DNA from: Phoronis australis
Taxonomy: Eukaryota; Phoronida; Phoronidae
Assembly: GCA_002633005.1 (NCBI GenBank)
Contig: NMRA01000382.1
Span: 197,994 to 261,993 of the forward strand
Reading direction: 5' to 3'
Length of the DNA stretch: 64,000 nt
Below are positions 38,327 to 46,439 of the stretch, in pieces; the stretch's first letter is position 1; every line of letters starts with the position of its first letter. A program made the position numbers and the translations under genes. The notes beneath the pieces were generated by a model that was not told the origin of the DNA, made no database searches, and was given only the letters and a program-made list of their open reading frames with translations.

Positions 38327-38695
38327 ATGGAACAGACTAAAATGCATCCACTTGGCAGGAACATATTTGTAACCGTGCAGGACTTCAAGGGTCGTAAAGT
38401 GGTACACATTCGACGTTATGACGAAGACAACGCTCGACCGGGCGTACTTTTCCCGACAAAGACTGGAATCTGTCTCACTGAAGGTGAATACGAGAAACTC
38501 AAGGGATTCATTGAGATCGTGAACGAAGACCTGAAAAAAATTAAAGAAAAAACCAGTGTGCCTACCAAGAAACGTAAAACGACCGCTCCTCCAAACCTAC
38601 CGGTTTTGAACCCAGCGCAAGGAACAGAGAACAAATGTGCGTTTGAAATACGGAATTGGACCGACAACGCTACCGACAGCCAAGAACTCTTTTGA
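38327..38695 (+). CDS. PC4-like (p15) single-stranded DNA-binding protein
   Basis: A 122-residue protein. Residues about 9-75 fit the PC4 fold: GRNIFVTVQDFKGRKVVHIR, a DEDNARPGVLFPTKTGICL loop, then a helix EGEYEKLKGF. The C-terminal third is basic and proline-rich (KKRKTTAPPNLP) and probably disordered. PC4 relatives bind single-stranded or melted DNA and act in transcription and replication, and a role on the single-stranded intermediates of protein-primed replication would fit. It has its own promoter upstream and AATAAA at 38875-38880 downstream. A 28-bp tandem duplication covers its last codons and stop (38675-38696 and 38703-38724). The start at 38327 is chosen from the TATA box. It is set apart by about 280 bp from the virion gene block. 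Confidence 0.75.
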   Translation: MEQTKMHPLGRNIFVTVQDFKGRKVVHIRRYDEDNARPGVLFPTKTGICLTEGEYEKLKGFIEIVNEDLKKIKEKTSVPTKKRKTTAPPNLPVLNPAQGTENKCAFEIRNWTDNATDSQELF

Positions 38696-38724
38696 AATGA
38701 CAGACAGCCAAGAACTCTTTTGAA
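38675..38724 (+). repeat. 28-bp tandem duplication across a stop codon
   Basis: The 22-mer starting gacagccaagaactc occurs at 38675-38696 and again at 38703-38724. The first copy encodes the last residues and TGA stop of the PC4-like protein; the second is beyond the stop. Confidence 0.9.
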
Positions 38725-38978
38725 CCGAAGAGACCAGCAAACGATATAGACAGAGGCAGTAACTTAGCGTGACAAGAGACGGGGAATGGAACTGCCAAGA
38801 GACACTAAATTTAAATATCTGATTAATGTTGCACTGATCTGAATACTGTGTTAGTCAAGATTTGATAACGATAAAATAAATCAATTGTTGAAATCGTTTC
38901 CATTGTTGTTCTTGTAACCCGTACAAAATTAATGTAAGTAACTCCTATCGTTCAGTCTGTCACGAGATACAGCGCAGC

Positions 38979-39602
38979 ATGGACGTGAGACTCGCTCACC
39001 CGTTCACCATGATTGTCAGTGGTCCAACGTCGAGTGGAAAAACTCAATGGACCATGCGACTTTTGCAAAACACCACTACGATGATTCATCCTCCCCCGGA
39101 CACTGTGACGTATTGTTTCGGCGAATATCAAGACGTATTTGCTAATTTGACCCACGTCCACTTTGTCGAAGGGTTGCCCGAACTTTCCAGTTTCGATAGA
39201 CGCAAGCGACATCTCGTGGTGATCGACGACATGATGAGTGAAATGGATGGAAGCGTGACAAACTTATTTACTAAAGGCAGTCATCATAGAAACGTGTCCG
39301 TTATTTTGATAGTTCAAAACTTGTTCTCTAAAAACAAAGAGATGCGCACCATTAGTCTAAACGCGCACTATCTTGTGTTGTTTAAAAACCCCCGAGATAA
39401 AACACAAATTGTGCATCTGGCTAAGCAGATGTATCCGGGAAATACCAGATTCGTACAGGAATCGTTTGCCGATGCTACCAACGAACCTTTCGGTTATCTT
39501 TTCGTGGATCTAAAACAATTTACTCCAGAACACATGCGGTTGAGGACGCGCGTTTTTCCAGATGAAACGCAATATGCCTACCTTCCCAAAAAATTGAAAT
39601 AG
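38979..39602 (+). CDS. A32-type DNA-packaging ATPase
   Basis: A 207-residue FtsK/HerA-superfamily ATPase of the short type found in Mavericks. Walker A is GPTSSGKT at residues 15-22, Walker B is LVVIDD at 79-84, and the following VILIVQNLF (108-116) carries the polar residue typical of this superfamily. The later RTISLNAHYLVLFKNPRD block is also characteristic of the Maverick family. The enzyme pumps the element genome into capsids. Start and length fit the family. The ATG at 38979 is the first in frame, with no TATA box seen close by, so it may be driven by an initiator or by read-through from the PC4 promoter. Confidence 0.9.
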   Translation: MDVRLAHPFTMIVSGPTSSGKTQWTMRLLQNTTTMIHPPPDTVTYCFGEYQDVFANLTHVHFVEGLPELSSFDRRKRHLVVIDDMMSEMDGSVTNLFTKGSHHRNVSVILIVQNLFSKNKEMRTISLNAHYLVLFKNPRDKTQIVHLAKQMYPGNTRFVQESFADATNEPFGYLFVDLKQFTPEHMRLRTRVFPDETQYAYLPKKLK

Positions 39603-39630
39603 ACCAGTAAGCTATGAGTTACGTCAGTCG

Positions 39631-39999
39631 ATGTCCAGACTTTGCACGCGTAAGATGCCCTCTGAAAGGTTGAGGAGACATTCGGATACACTCAAACTAC
39701 TATCCAATTGTAAACCTAGTATTGTCAAAACAATAATTAAACACGCCGACAAGGATCTCATCCACTGCATTTGCGAAGTAGCTGTCAACGAATTGAACGG
39801 AAACCTACCGCTCACCGCCAATCAGACATCGAAGCTTCGTAAACACAAAACAAGCCTGCGCACTCTTGTAAAGAAGAAGACGCCTCTGAAAACTAAAAGG
39901 CATATTTTACAACGAGGCGGATTTCTCGGAGCAGTACTAGCGCCTCTCATCGGTGGCTTGGCGGGAACAATTCTTCCCGGGTTATTCGGTCGAAGGTAA
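39631..39999 (+). CDS. Conserved small basic Maverick protein with Gly-rich hydrophobic tail
   Basis: A 122-residue protein. The N-terminal 75 residues form a basic, probably helical domain (SIVKTIIKHADKDLIHCICEVA, ELNGNLPLT). A lysine-rich linker (LVKKKTPLKTKR) follows, and the last 25 residues are hydrophobic and glycine-rich (GGFLGAVLAPLIGGLAG). I know this layout from animal Maverick/adintovirus elements, where it is a conserved gene of unproved function, thought to be a membrane-active or core component. LIGG followed by L resembles the cleavage pattern of adenovirus-type proteases, although no protease gene is in the window. Its TAA is one base before the ATG of the next gene. A second ATG at 39655 is an alternative start. 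Confidence 0.75.
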   Translation: MSRLCTRKMPSERLRRHSDTLKLLSNCKPSIVKTIIKHADKDLIHCICEVAVNELNGNLPLTANQTSKLRKHKTSLRTLVKKKTPLKTKRHILQRGGFLGAVLAPLIGGLAGTILPGLFGRR

Positions 40000-40000
40000 A

Positions 40001-40654
40001 ATGGAGTACGCAAAGAAAATGGCTCTCGTTGACCCTCGCTTATTAGAGTCACTCTCCACACCTAAGTCACCCCCTAGTCTTCCCGTCAAAGCTTTGAGTG
40101 GGTTGGACCAAGACATGCAAAAAATCGTGGAGCGGAAAGACGTTGATGAGAGTCAGAAAGTGAAAATGTACAATCAGATTCTTCGGCGATTTGTTACCTA
40201 CCACGACAAAATGAATCAACCCGTAAAAGTGGAAATTAGGGAGTCAAAGCCGGCCGAAGATAAAAACGAGGAAAAGAATATTTCTAAAACAATGGATGCG
40301 GATATTGTTGACTCCGTCCCGGTCTCTATGCGTCGTAAGGCCCAGTTGCTGCTGGAAAAGATTAAAAAGAATACGAGAATGAGCTGGGACGAACGAGGTC
40401 GTGTCTACGTTGACGGATCACCCATTGAATCTTCAAACATCACCGATCTCTTGAATGACGTGCTCAGGAAACGAAAACGGATGGCACCATCGGGCTGGAA
40501 AGAATTTTCTCGGGAATTGAGAAATGCGAATGTTCCACGGGAACTTATTGGAAATAAAGAACGTTGGTCGTTACTACAAGAGAGCACGGAAACGACTCCC
40601 AAAATAAAGAAACGAAAAAGGGTTGTATCGCGACCGCGTTGGACCCCATATTAA
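40001..40654 (+). CDS. Conserved Maverick protein of unknown function (217 aa)
   Basis: Begins MEYAKKMALVDPRLLESL, a conserved N-terminus that I recognise from Maverick elements. It continues with a Gln/Lys/Glu-rich helical part (about 35-95), a predicted winged-helix-like or mixed segment around MSWDERGRVYVDGS (about 127-140), and a basic C-terminus ending PRWTPY. No enzyme motif is visible. The frame is open further upstream to 39953, but the start at 40001 is preferred because the upstream codons overlap the tail of the previous gene and the ATG lies one base after that gene's stop. Position between the basic protein and the integrase is in keeping with a virion or assembly role, which is inference only. 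Confidence 0.75.
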   Translation: MEYAKKMALVDPRLLESLSTPKSPPSLPVKALSGLDQDMQKIVERKDVDESQKVKMYNQILRRFVTYHDKMNQPVKVEIRESKPAEDKNEEKNISKTMDADIVDSVPVSMRRKAQLLLEKIKKNTRMSWDERGRVYVDGSPIESSNITDLLNDVLRKRKRMAPSGWKEFSRELRNANVPRELIGNKERWSLLQESTETTPKIKKRKRVVSRPRWTPY

Positions 40655-40685
40655 CGACCGACACCACCTAGACCTCTCATTCGCA

Positions 40686-41777
40686 ATGAGACAAAAGGGA
40701 AAGAAACAACGCGACATTGATGGAAAATTAAGATGCGTGTACTACGATCCAAGGCACCCGGGAAGTTTTGGAGGATTAGACTCCACTCATAGAGGCCTAA
40801 AAGGCAAATTGAAGAAACGAATTGTGAAAAACTGGCTTAGTAACCAAGACACTTACATTCGGCACAAACCTCTGGTTAGAAATTTTACGAGACGACGCGT
40901 TATCGTTGGATCCATCGATCAACAATTCCAAGCGGACCTCGTAGACGTCTCCAAGTTGGCAAAATTCAATGACGGTGACAGGTACATTCTTACCTGCATA
41001 GACGTACTCTCGAAATACGCTTTCGCTGTTCCACTCCTAGACAAGACGGGAAAAAGCTTAGTTGAAGCTTTCAAACTTATTTTCGACAGTGGACGGAAAT
41101 GCAAGACCTTGCAGACTGATAAAGGAACGGAGTTTACGAATCGTGCCTTTCAGAAATTTCTCAAAGAGGAAGGAGTTGGTTTCTTTACTACCCATAACGA
41201 AGAGACCAAGGCAAGCATCGCCGAGCGTTTTAATCGCACCTTAAAAACAAAAATGTGGAAGTTCTTTACGTCTAAAAACACCTTGAGATACGTTGACGTA
41301 TTACACGATCTAGTGAGGTCCTACAACAACACGTACCATCGATCTATCAAGACCACGCCCTCGTCTGTCACACGAGCCAATCAAGAGACAGTATGGCAGA
41401 CCCTTTACGGATCGTATACGAAGCAGACCCAACCGAAATTTAAGACCGGTGACCGAGTTGTTATAAGCGTGACAAAGCGTCCTTTCAAGAAGGGTTATTT
41501 ACCCAATTGGACTGAAGAATTTTTCACTATTGATAAAGTGCTCTCAAGCACACCGACAACATACACGGTGATGGATGATCACGGAGAAATACTCGAAGGA
41601 ACGTTTTATCAACAAGAGCTACAAAAGGTAGCCAATAGAAACGTGTACAAGGTAGAGAACGTCCTCAAAACGCGTCAAAGAAAAAAGCAGACCGAATATC
41701 TCGTGAAGTGGGCGGGATATCCCGACTCCTTCAATTCGTGGGTTAACCAGCGTCAATTTGTCACCTATAACAATTGA
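40686..41777 (+). CDS. Maverick integrase: DDE catalytic core plus chromodomain
   Basis: A 363-residue retroviral-type integrase. The N-terminal part has the Maverick signature YYDPRHPGSFGG. The catalytic triad is D84 (FQADLVDVS), D145 (LQTDKGTEF) and E180 (ASIAERFNRTLK), with 34 residues between the second and third members. An SH3-like stretch (PKFKTGDRVVIS, FKKGYLPNWTEEFF) follows. The last 45 residues are a chromodomain (YKVENVLKTR..EYLVKWAGYPDSFNSWV), which can target insertion to marked chromatin. All three acidic residues are present and the frame is intact, so it may still be active. The start at 40686 is preferred over an in-frame ATG at 40623, which overlaps the previous gene. Confidence 0.93.
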   Translation: MRQKGKKQRDIDGKLRCVYYDPRHPGSFGGLDSTHRGLKGKLKKRIVKNWLSNQDTYIRHKPLVRNFTRRRVIVGSIDQQFQADLVDVSKLAKFNDGDRYILTCIDVLSKYAFAVPLLDKTGKSLVEAFKLIFDSGRKCKTLQTDKGTEFTNRAFQKFLKEEGVGFFTTHNEETKASIAERFNRTLKTKMWKFFTSKNTLRYVDVLHDLVRSYNNTYHRSIKTTPSSVTRANQETVWQTLYGSYTKQTQPKFKTGDRVVISVTKRPFKKGYLPNWTEEFFTIDKVLSSTPTTYTVMDDHGEILEGTFYQQELQKVANRNVYKVENVLKTRQRKKQTEYLVKWAGYPDSFNSWVNQRQFVTYNN

Positions 41778-41806
41778 TACTTACAACATTGTCCTCATTC
41801 ACTAGC

Positions 41807-42070
41807 ATGAGTTCCAACCAAACGGACGCACCCGACGAGAATTTTGAACTTGGTAATATAACAGAGAAAAACTGGCTGTTATTCGGACGAAAAGTACCGA
41901 AGAAGGAAATCGTCTTTTTCAGTCAAATGATCGTTCTATTCACCGTCATAGTGTGGAGTTTATACAATTTGACAACAGGGGACGACAAGCAGACTCTTTG
42001 GGTGACGCTGATTAGTGCTTCACTCGGTATCGTCTTACCTAATCCGTCTTTAAACAAGAATGACAGCTGA
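41807..42070 (+). CDS. Small two-helix membrane protein of Maverick elements
   Basis: An 87-residue protein with a short polar, asparagine-containing N-terminus, the block LFGRKVPKKEIVFFSQ, a first hydrophobic helix (MIVLFTVIVWSLYNL), a short loop (TTGDDKQT) and a second helix (LWVTLISASLGIVLPNP). The KVPKxEIVFF and LGxxLPNP wording is conserved in Maverick elements I know. It probably sits in the inner membrane or host membranes; its function is unknown. Its end overlaps the start of the minor capsid gene by 11 bp, suggesting coupled expression. An upstream in-frame ATG at 41774 overlaps the integrase end and is not preferred. Confidence 0.75.
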   Translation: MSSNQTDAPDENFELGNITEKNWLLFGRKVPKKEIVFFSQMIVLFTVIVWSLYNLTTGDDKQTLWVTLISASLGIVLPNPSLNKNDS

Positions 42071-42833
42071 ATCGATGTTCTATCTTACACTTCCGAGCAA
42101 CAGCTCCATGAACTATTTCCCCGACAACACGCTCGCGCAATTTAAGACTAAGCTTCCCAGAGACATAGACCTGGACGGACGTTGGGAGGTAGGACTTGCA
42201 GAAATTCAATTTCCTAACACGTACTACAACATAAGACACGGCGAAGCTTGGATGAGAACGAAACTAGGAAAGGACGACGGGTATGCGCTCAAGACTCTCG
42301 CTCCGGGATTTTATTACAGCCCAAAAGAACTGGTCAAGAGCGTTCACGCCATGCTTAAAGGACCCTGGGGTTCAGACAGAGATCAAAAAATTAAATTGGG
42401 TTATAACGACGTGACTAATAAGATGCATATGCGTGTCAAGAAAGGAGCTGAAATTACGTTCAGTCCTAAATTAAAAGACATGTTGGGACTCGATCGGGAG
42501 AGTTATACCGACGATCCGGGTATTTATTACCCCACACAGATGGTCGATGTTCATCGAGGATTTTACGCTCTCTACGTCTACTGCGATCTCGTGGAATCGG
42601 TCGTTGTGGGAGACACACTCGCACCGCTGTTGAGGATTGTCCCCTTGAAAGGAAAGCCTGCGGAGACAGTAGTTCGTGTTTTTGAGACCATTCAGTTCAA
42701 ACCTCTACAACGAAATCACTTTGGTACCATTGAAATTGACATTCGTGACGATGTGGGCGATGTCATTCCGTTCAATCGTGGCAAGGTTGTGGTCACTCTC
42801 GCTCTGAGACGTGCCCGTTCTTCGTATTTTTAA
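42060..42833 (+). CDS. Penton-like minor capsid protein
   Basis: A 257-residue protein matching the Maverick minor capsid (penton base-like, single jelly roll) family. Shared wording includes FYLTLPSNSSMNYFPDNT near the N-terminus, GRWEVGLAEIQFPNTYYN (about 40-58), a GFYYSPKELV block, a YVYCDLVES...LRIVP block (about 172-195) and a C-terminal FGTIEIDIRDDVGDVIPF. The first ATG (42060) lies inside the previous gene; the one at 42075 starts closer to the usual family N-terminus. The protein would form the five-fold vertices of the particle. The frame is intact. Confidence 0.85.
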   Translation: MTAESMFYLTLPSNSSMNYFPDNTLAQFKTKLPRDIDLDGRWEVGLAEIQFPNTYYNIRHGEAWMRTKLGKDDGYALKTLAPGFYYSPKELVKSVHAMLKGPWGSDRDQKIKLGYNDVTNKMHMRVKKGAEITFSPKLKDMLGLDRESYTDDPGIYYPTQMVDVHRGFYALYVYCDLVESVVVGDTLAPLLRIVPLKGKPAETVVRVFETIQFKPLQRNHFGTIEIDIRDDVGDVIPFNRGKVVVTLALRRARSSYF

Positions 42834-42902
42834 CAACCCATAAAAGAGATTGAATAAGCCGCGAACCCTCATTCTACAAGAGGCAACTGTGCTCAACACA
42901 AG

Positions 42903-43349
42903 ATGAGACGATCTAAAAATTTATATAGCTCCGAAAGCAACCGCCACCTCTACGACGACTACTACGCCGTGCAAGCGGGGAGCGGTCTTCCCATTTTTGT
43001 CGGCGCTCGCACGCAAAGGGGGCACGGCATTGGTTCCGTTATCGGGGGACTCTTTCGTTCGGCTCTACCCCTGATCAAAAAAGGAGCCGCTGCAATTGGG
43101 AAGCAAGCTTTACGGACTGGAATTGACTTTGCGGGTGACTTGTTGGAAGGGAAAAATGCAAAAGCAGCCGCCGTAGAACGGTCCAGGAAGGCTGCGGGCG
43201 AGTTGTTGAACAGAGCTTCCTCGTTTGTTGGTGCACGCCCCCCGGGTACGCCGCACAAGGCTATAAAACGTAGAGTATCGACCAAAAGAGTTAGTTCAAA
43301 ACGAGGAAAGAAAAGAGCAACATCGCAACGCAGAGACATCTTTTCTTAA
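42903..43349 (+). CDS. Basic core/pVI-like virion protein
   Basis: A 148-residue protein. After a tyrosine-rich N-terminus comes SGLPIFVGARTQRGHGIGSVIGGLFRS, a block conserved in Maverick/adintovirus elements. An amphipathic, lysine- and alanine-rich stretch (LIKKGAAAIGKQALRTG) follows, and then a very basic tail (KRRVSTKRVSSKRGKKRA) suited to binding DNA. The layout recalls adenovirus proteins VI and X, which are membrane-lytic and DNA-core components; that parallel is inference. It ends one base before the major capsid ATG. Confidence 0.78.
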   Translation: MRRSKNLYSSESNRHLYDDYYAVQAGSGLPIFVGARTQRGHGIGSVIGGLFRSALPLIKKGAAAIGKQALRTGIDFAGDLLEGKNAKAAAVERSRKAAGELLNRASSFVGARPPGTPHKAIKRRVSTKRVSSKRGKKRATSQRRDIFS

Positions 43350-43350
43350 A

Positions 43351-44349
43351 ATGGCTTTCGTACACGACAAGTCCTGTGAGTGTGTCAAAAGTGAGCTCGA
43401 TTTGTTTGCCGTACCTCCTACTCAGACAAGCATAGAACACGGTCAGTGGGTGGAACACAACCCCATCTCCAGCGTCAAGGACGACGGGCCGCTGCAATTT
43501 TTTGTGTCTGGTTCGGGTGACGAATACGTGGATTTGGCAAATACAGAATTTTACGTCAGGGCAAAAATAACCAACGCGGATGGATCGGATGTCGCCGCGG
43601 ATGCTGACTGCGCCCCTACCAACTTATGGCTACATTCGATGTTCAGTCAAGTGGACATCTCTTTGAACGAAAAATTGATTTCTCCTTCAACCAACACTTA
43701 CGGTTACAGAGCCTACTTGGAAACATTGTTGTCTTACGGCAGCGAGGCCAAGAACGGACACTTGACTGCAGCGCTATGGTACAAGGATACGAGCGAGAAA
43801 TTTGACACCCTAAGCGACGTTAATTTAGGATATAAGACGCGTAAAACTCTTGCGGCAGGAAGCGCTACCATCGACATGAAAGGGAAACTGCACAGTGACA
43901 TATTTATGCAAGACAGATACCTACTCAACAACGTTGACATAAAGATAAGACTGGTGCGAAGCAAGAACTCGTTCGCCGTCATGTCCCCGACACCGGGTGT
44001 GAATTTCAAAATCAAGATCCAAGACGCCGCCTTATTCGTTAGAAAAGTGAAACTCAGTCCCACTGTACAGCTAGCACACATAAAGGCACTCGTGAAAAGC
44101 ACCGCAAAATACACTCTGCGATGCGTCGAATGCAAAGTGTGTTCAATCCCAACAGGACACCTGTCTATGACACAAGAGAATTTGTTTTTAGGTCAAATTC
44201 CTAAGTAAGTTATTGTGGGCTTTTGCGATACAGGCGCCTATAACGGATCATATGCCAAGAACCCTTTCAATTTTAAACATTACAACATTAATTATTTCTC
44301 TCTTTACGTCGACGGGGTGCAGGCTCTTGATAAGGGGGATAGCGACTGA
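43351..44349 (+). pseudogene. Major capsid protein (hexon-like), truncated and stopped
   Basis: The first 285 codons are open and match the N-terminal jelly roll of the Maverick major capsid protein, a family that animal gene sets often carry under the nematode name F54H12.2. Landmarks are SIEHGQWVEHNPIS (about 30-43), FFVSGSGDEYVDL, LWLHSMFSQVDISLN (about 91-105), and the DRYLLNNVDIKIRL block (about 188-201). A TAA at 44206-44208 stops it. Homologous, in-frame codons continue after the stop for about 44 codons, so this is a nonsense change in a formerly longer gene. A second stop at 44347-44349 follows where similarity ends. Family members are usually roughly twice this length, so the second half is gone. 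No intact capsid can be made from this copy. Confidence 0.85.
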
Positions 44350-44560
44350 GAACATGTAATAATCTATTTATACCGCATACTGAACGAGAAACATTGCAAT
44401 GAATCGATCTACCTTCCTCGACTCGCCTTGGCTTTGTAACGACATTCTACGTCAGAGGCCCGGGGTCGGAGGTCGTGACCTTTTAAGAAAAGCCGAGCTA
44501 TTTTTTCAAATAAGGCTTTTCCTCAAAACCAATTGAAAAATAAAACAAAATAGAAATAAA
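44350..44560 (+). other. Possible 3' edge of the Maverick element: 45-codon frame with TATA and AATAAA
   Basis: A TATTTATA at about 44364 stands 30 bp ahead of an ATG at 44399 that opens a 45-codon frame (about 44399-44536) containing RDLLRKAELFF. Two AATAAA signals follow (44539-44544 and 44555-44560). I do not recognise the peptide. If it belongs to the element, the lost capsid half was removed by internal deletion rather than by loss of the whole 3' end. Confidence 0.3.
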
Positions 44561-44910
44561 GTGAATCTATAAATTGAGGTTTAGCAGCTATTATAGGTTA
44601 CTACACATCATATCACGCTAAGCTTCGACCTGGAAAATTTCGTCTGCTAAAGTAGGTTACCACTAGTAACTGGCTATAATGCTCAAGTCAAAGGATCCCG
44701 ACGACACGATACTCGCATTCAAATTGGAGATCGGTGATTTACGAGTGAGAGATTATGAGAGAAAAATTTCACTGAATTAAAATATCGTTTTTTTGAAATT
44801 ATGCGTCTTATTTTTCATAGCGTATAAATGTCGGTGCAATGCCCTTTGCTAAACATGCGATTGTTGCGCGTGCTCATTAAAGTATTCTATTTTTACGTTC
44901 AATGACGTCA

Positions 44911-44990
44911 GCCGCTGAGTGGTGAAGTGGTAAAGTGGGCGACTCGAAACCCCTTGAGGCCCGGGTTCGATTCCGGCCTCGGTTTCCCGC
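44911..44990 (+). repeat. tRNA-Ser-like sequence, probably a SINE head or pseudo-tRNA
   Basis: An A-box-like gtggtgaagtggtaaagtggg, an anticodon-loop-like ctcgaaa (CGA, serine) and a good B-box ggttcgattcc follow in tRNA order with normal spacing. The T-stem has two mismatches, the anticodon stem is poor and the acceptor arms do not pair well. A functional tRNA is therefore unlikely; a tRNA-derived SINE or relic is more plausible. Confidence 0.5.
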
Positions 44991-46439
44991 CAAAATGTTA
45001 TCTCACTAGTGAGATAACTTTATGGGTTATTACACGGTTGTATCTGCCATTCGAGGGTAATATTGTGGTATAATAAAAAATATCAGTAAAATAATACAAA
45101 AACGAAAGACTGGACACTGAGTACGTGAAATGAAATAAAAAAACAAAAAAATTTAAAAAATCCCTAAGAGAAGAGTTTAGAAAATTTCGAACAGTTGTCG
45201 TAAATATAGAATGAGATCACTTTCCGAAATTATACTGGTCCTCACTTTGAAATCGTTTTCTTTCCTTGTGAAGACAGAGAATATACATCGTTTACATATG
45301 CACCCCGTGTTTATACATTCGGTGACGGGTCACATGTCCAATATCGTATTACCAAATATAGTCGCGTGGAGAACTCGGAGGAATGAAATTAATATTATGA
45401 CATAATGCATTCTGTGCACCCGTCGGCCTTTTGCAGCTAATGTTGGATATACCATCTAACATGTCATTAACTTTGAGAAACTCCAAGGGCTAGTCTGAGA
45501 AAAGGGGGAATATTCGAACAGAAGAAAGCTTATGTAATCAAACGGGTTAATTGATGGGACACGTGTCCAGTACGAGACAGAGGGAAAAATAGAACGGAAG
45601 AAAAATTAATAAGAAAAATTTTGTAATCGAATACGTTAATTTATGTGACCTTTGTCTAGTCCGACAGCTGTGAAGTACATAGGAAAATATTACGATGACG
45701 CCGGTTCATTGAAGTTAGAATTCGAAAGGCAATGGCTACATCACGCTTTGCTAAAAATGTATTACGTGGTTAGGACGAGGGTAAATCTCGTTTTAGCCGT
45801 AAAGGAGTACGACGGTACCAGGAGTACTACTACAGAGAAATGAAATCGGCAATCAAAGTGTCTTGTTATTAGTATATGAGGTATGACGTCATTGAGACTT
45901 CCTTCCGGTATGCGGATGGCGTCAATTCCGGTTGCACTCGTTACACTTGACCTTTGACCTTTCGCCTTTGACTTGTGACCTTTGAATCGAGAACCGCTGA
46001 AACAGGGTGCCAGAACCTCATACTATACTGGTCTCACTTTTTAGAAAGTATGAAGAAAACATAAAGTCTTGCCTCAGTCTTCAGATAAATCATGACACAC
46101 GTCTGCTTACTATCGGCGACCAATAAAACTCCTCGATAAAACTCAAAACTGCCCCATAGCAAGAATATCTAACATACCTAACAACTACTGTTTATCAGAA
46201 AGTCACAAGAAGGTGCTGGATGCAAACTTGTTTAATAGCGGTTTTAAGCAGCATAGCAAATCCCAAGCCCAAAACGCACAGGTCACGCGAAAAAAACATG
46301 ATATGTTTCCATGCCCGGAGGAAATAGATTACGTGACGACACAGGGTGTACAGGGATGGCCTAAACTTGAGATCGATATTTGAAGCGTACCTCACTAACA
46401 ACCATCATCAACTTAACGCCCCAAAGATTCAGTATTGAT
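44991..46439. other. Spacer upstream of kringle module C
   Basis: No gene is supported. A 63-codon + frame at 45652-45843 lacks motifs. A cluster of nuclear-receptor-like half-sites lies at 45948-45981. Confidence 0.4.
45948..45981. promoter_or_regulatory. Candidate nuclear-receptor DR1 cluster
   Basis: TGACCT-T-TGACCT (45948-45960) is a perfect direct repeat of the AGGTCA half-site with one-base spacing when read on the minus strand (DR1, the type used by HNF4/RXR partners). TGACTT at 45969 and TGACCT at 45976 add two more half-sites. Function is inferred from the motif only. Confidence 0.3.

Larger units (their letters stand above)
38023..44350 (+). mobile_element. Maverick/polinton (adintovirus-like) element, incomplete
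   Basis: Nine + strand genes packed with gaps of 1 to about 280 bp (one pair overlaps by 11 bp) and with higher GC than the flanks. Four hallmark genes identify the element: packaging ATPase, chromodomain DDE integrase, minor capsid protein and double-jelly-roll major capsid protein. Missing are protein-primed DNA polymerase B, the adenovirus-type protease and recognisable terminal inverted repeats. The left edge is sharp at about 38023 where the LINE repeat ends. The right edge is uncertain: recognisable capsid coding stops near 44341, but an AATAAA pair at 44539-44560 may still be element DNA. Eight intact frames beside badly decayed retrotransposons argue for a fairly recent insertion or for selection. 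Confidence 0.85.

Noticed and set aside
39953-40000. Longer start for the 217-residue Maverick protein
   Set aside because: The extra residues are a frame-shifted reading of the Gly-rich tail of the preceding gene; the ATG at 40001 follows that gene's stop by one base and begins a conserved N-terminus.
43734-44135. Minus-strand open frame of 133 codons inside the capsid gene
   Set aside because: It lies antisense to a gene with clear family identity and shows no motif of its own. The same holds for the antisense frames at 42962-43339 and 38416-38667.
44911-44990. Functional tRNA-Ser gene
   Set aside because: T-stem and anticodon-stem mismatches and poor acceptor pairing argue against function, despite good promoter boxes.
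38023-45100. Terminal inverted repeats of the Maverick element
   Set aside because: I looked for the reverse complement of the left-edge sequence downstream of 44.3 kb and found nothing convincing by eye.
38023-46000. DNA polymerase B or adenovirus-type protease gene near the element
   Set aside because: No open frame or broken frame with polymerase motifs or a His-Cys protease pattern was recognised on either strand.
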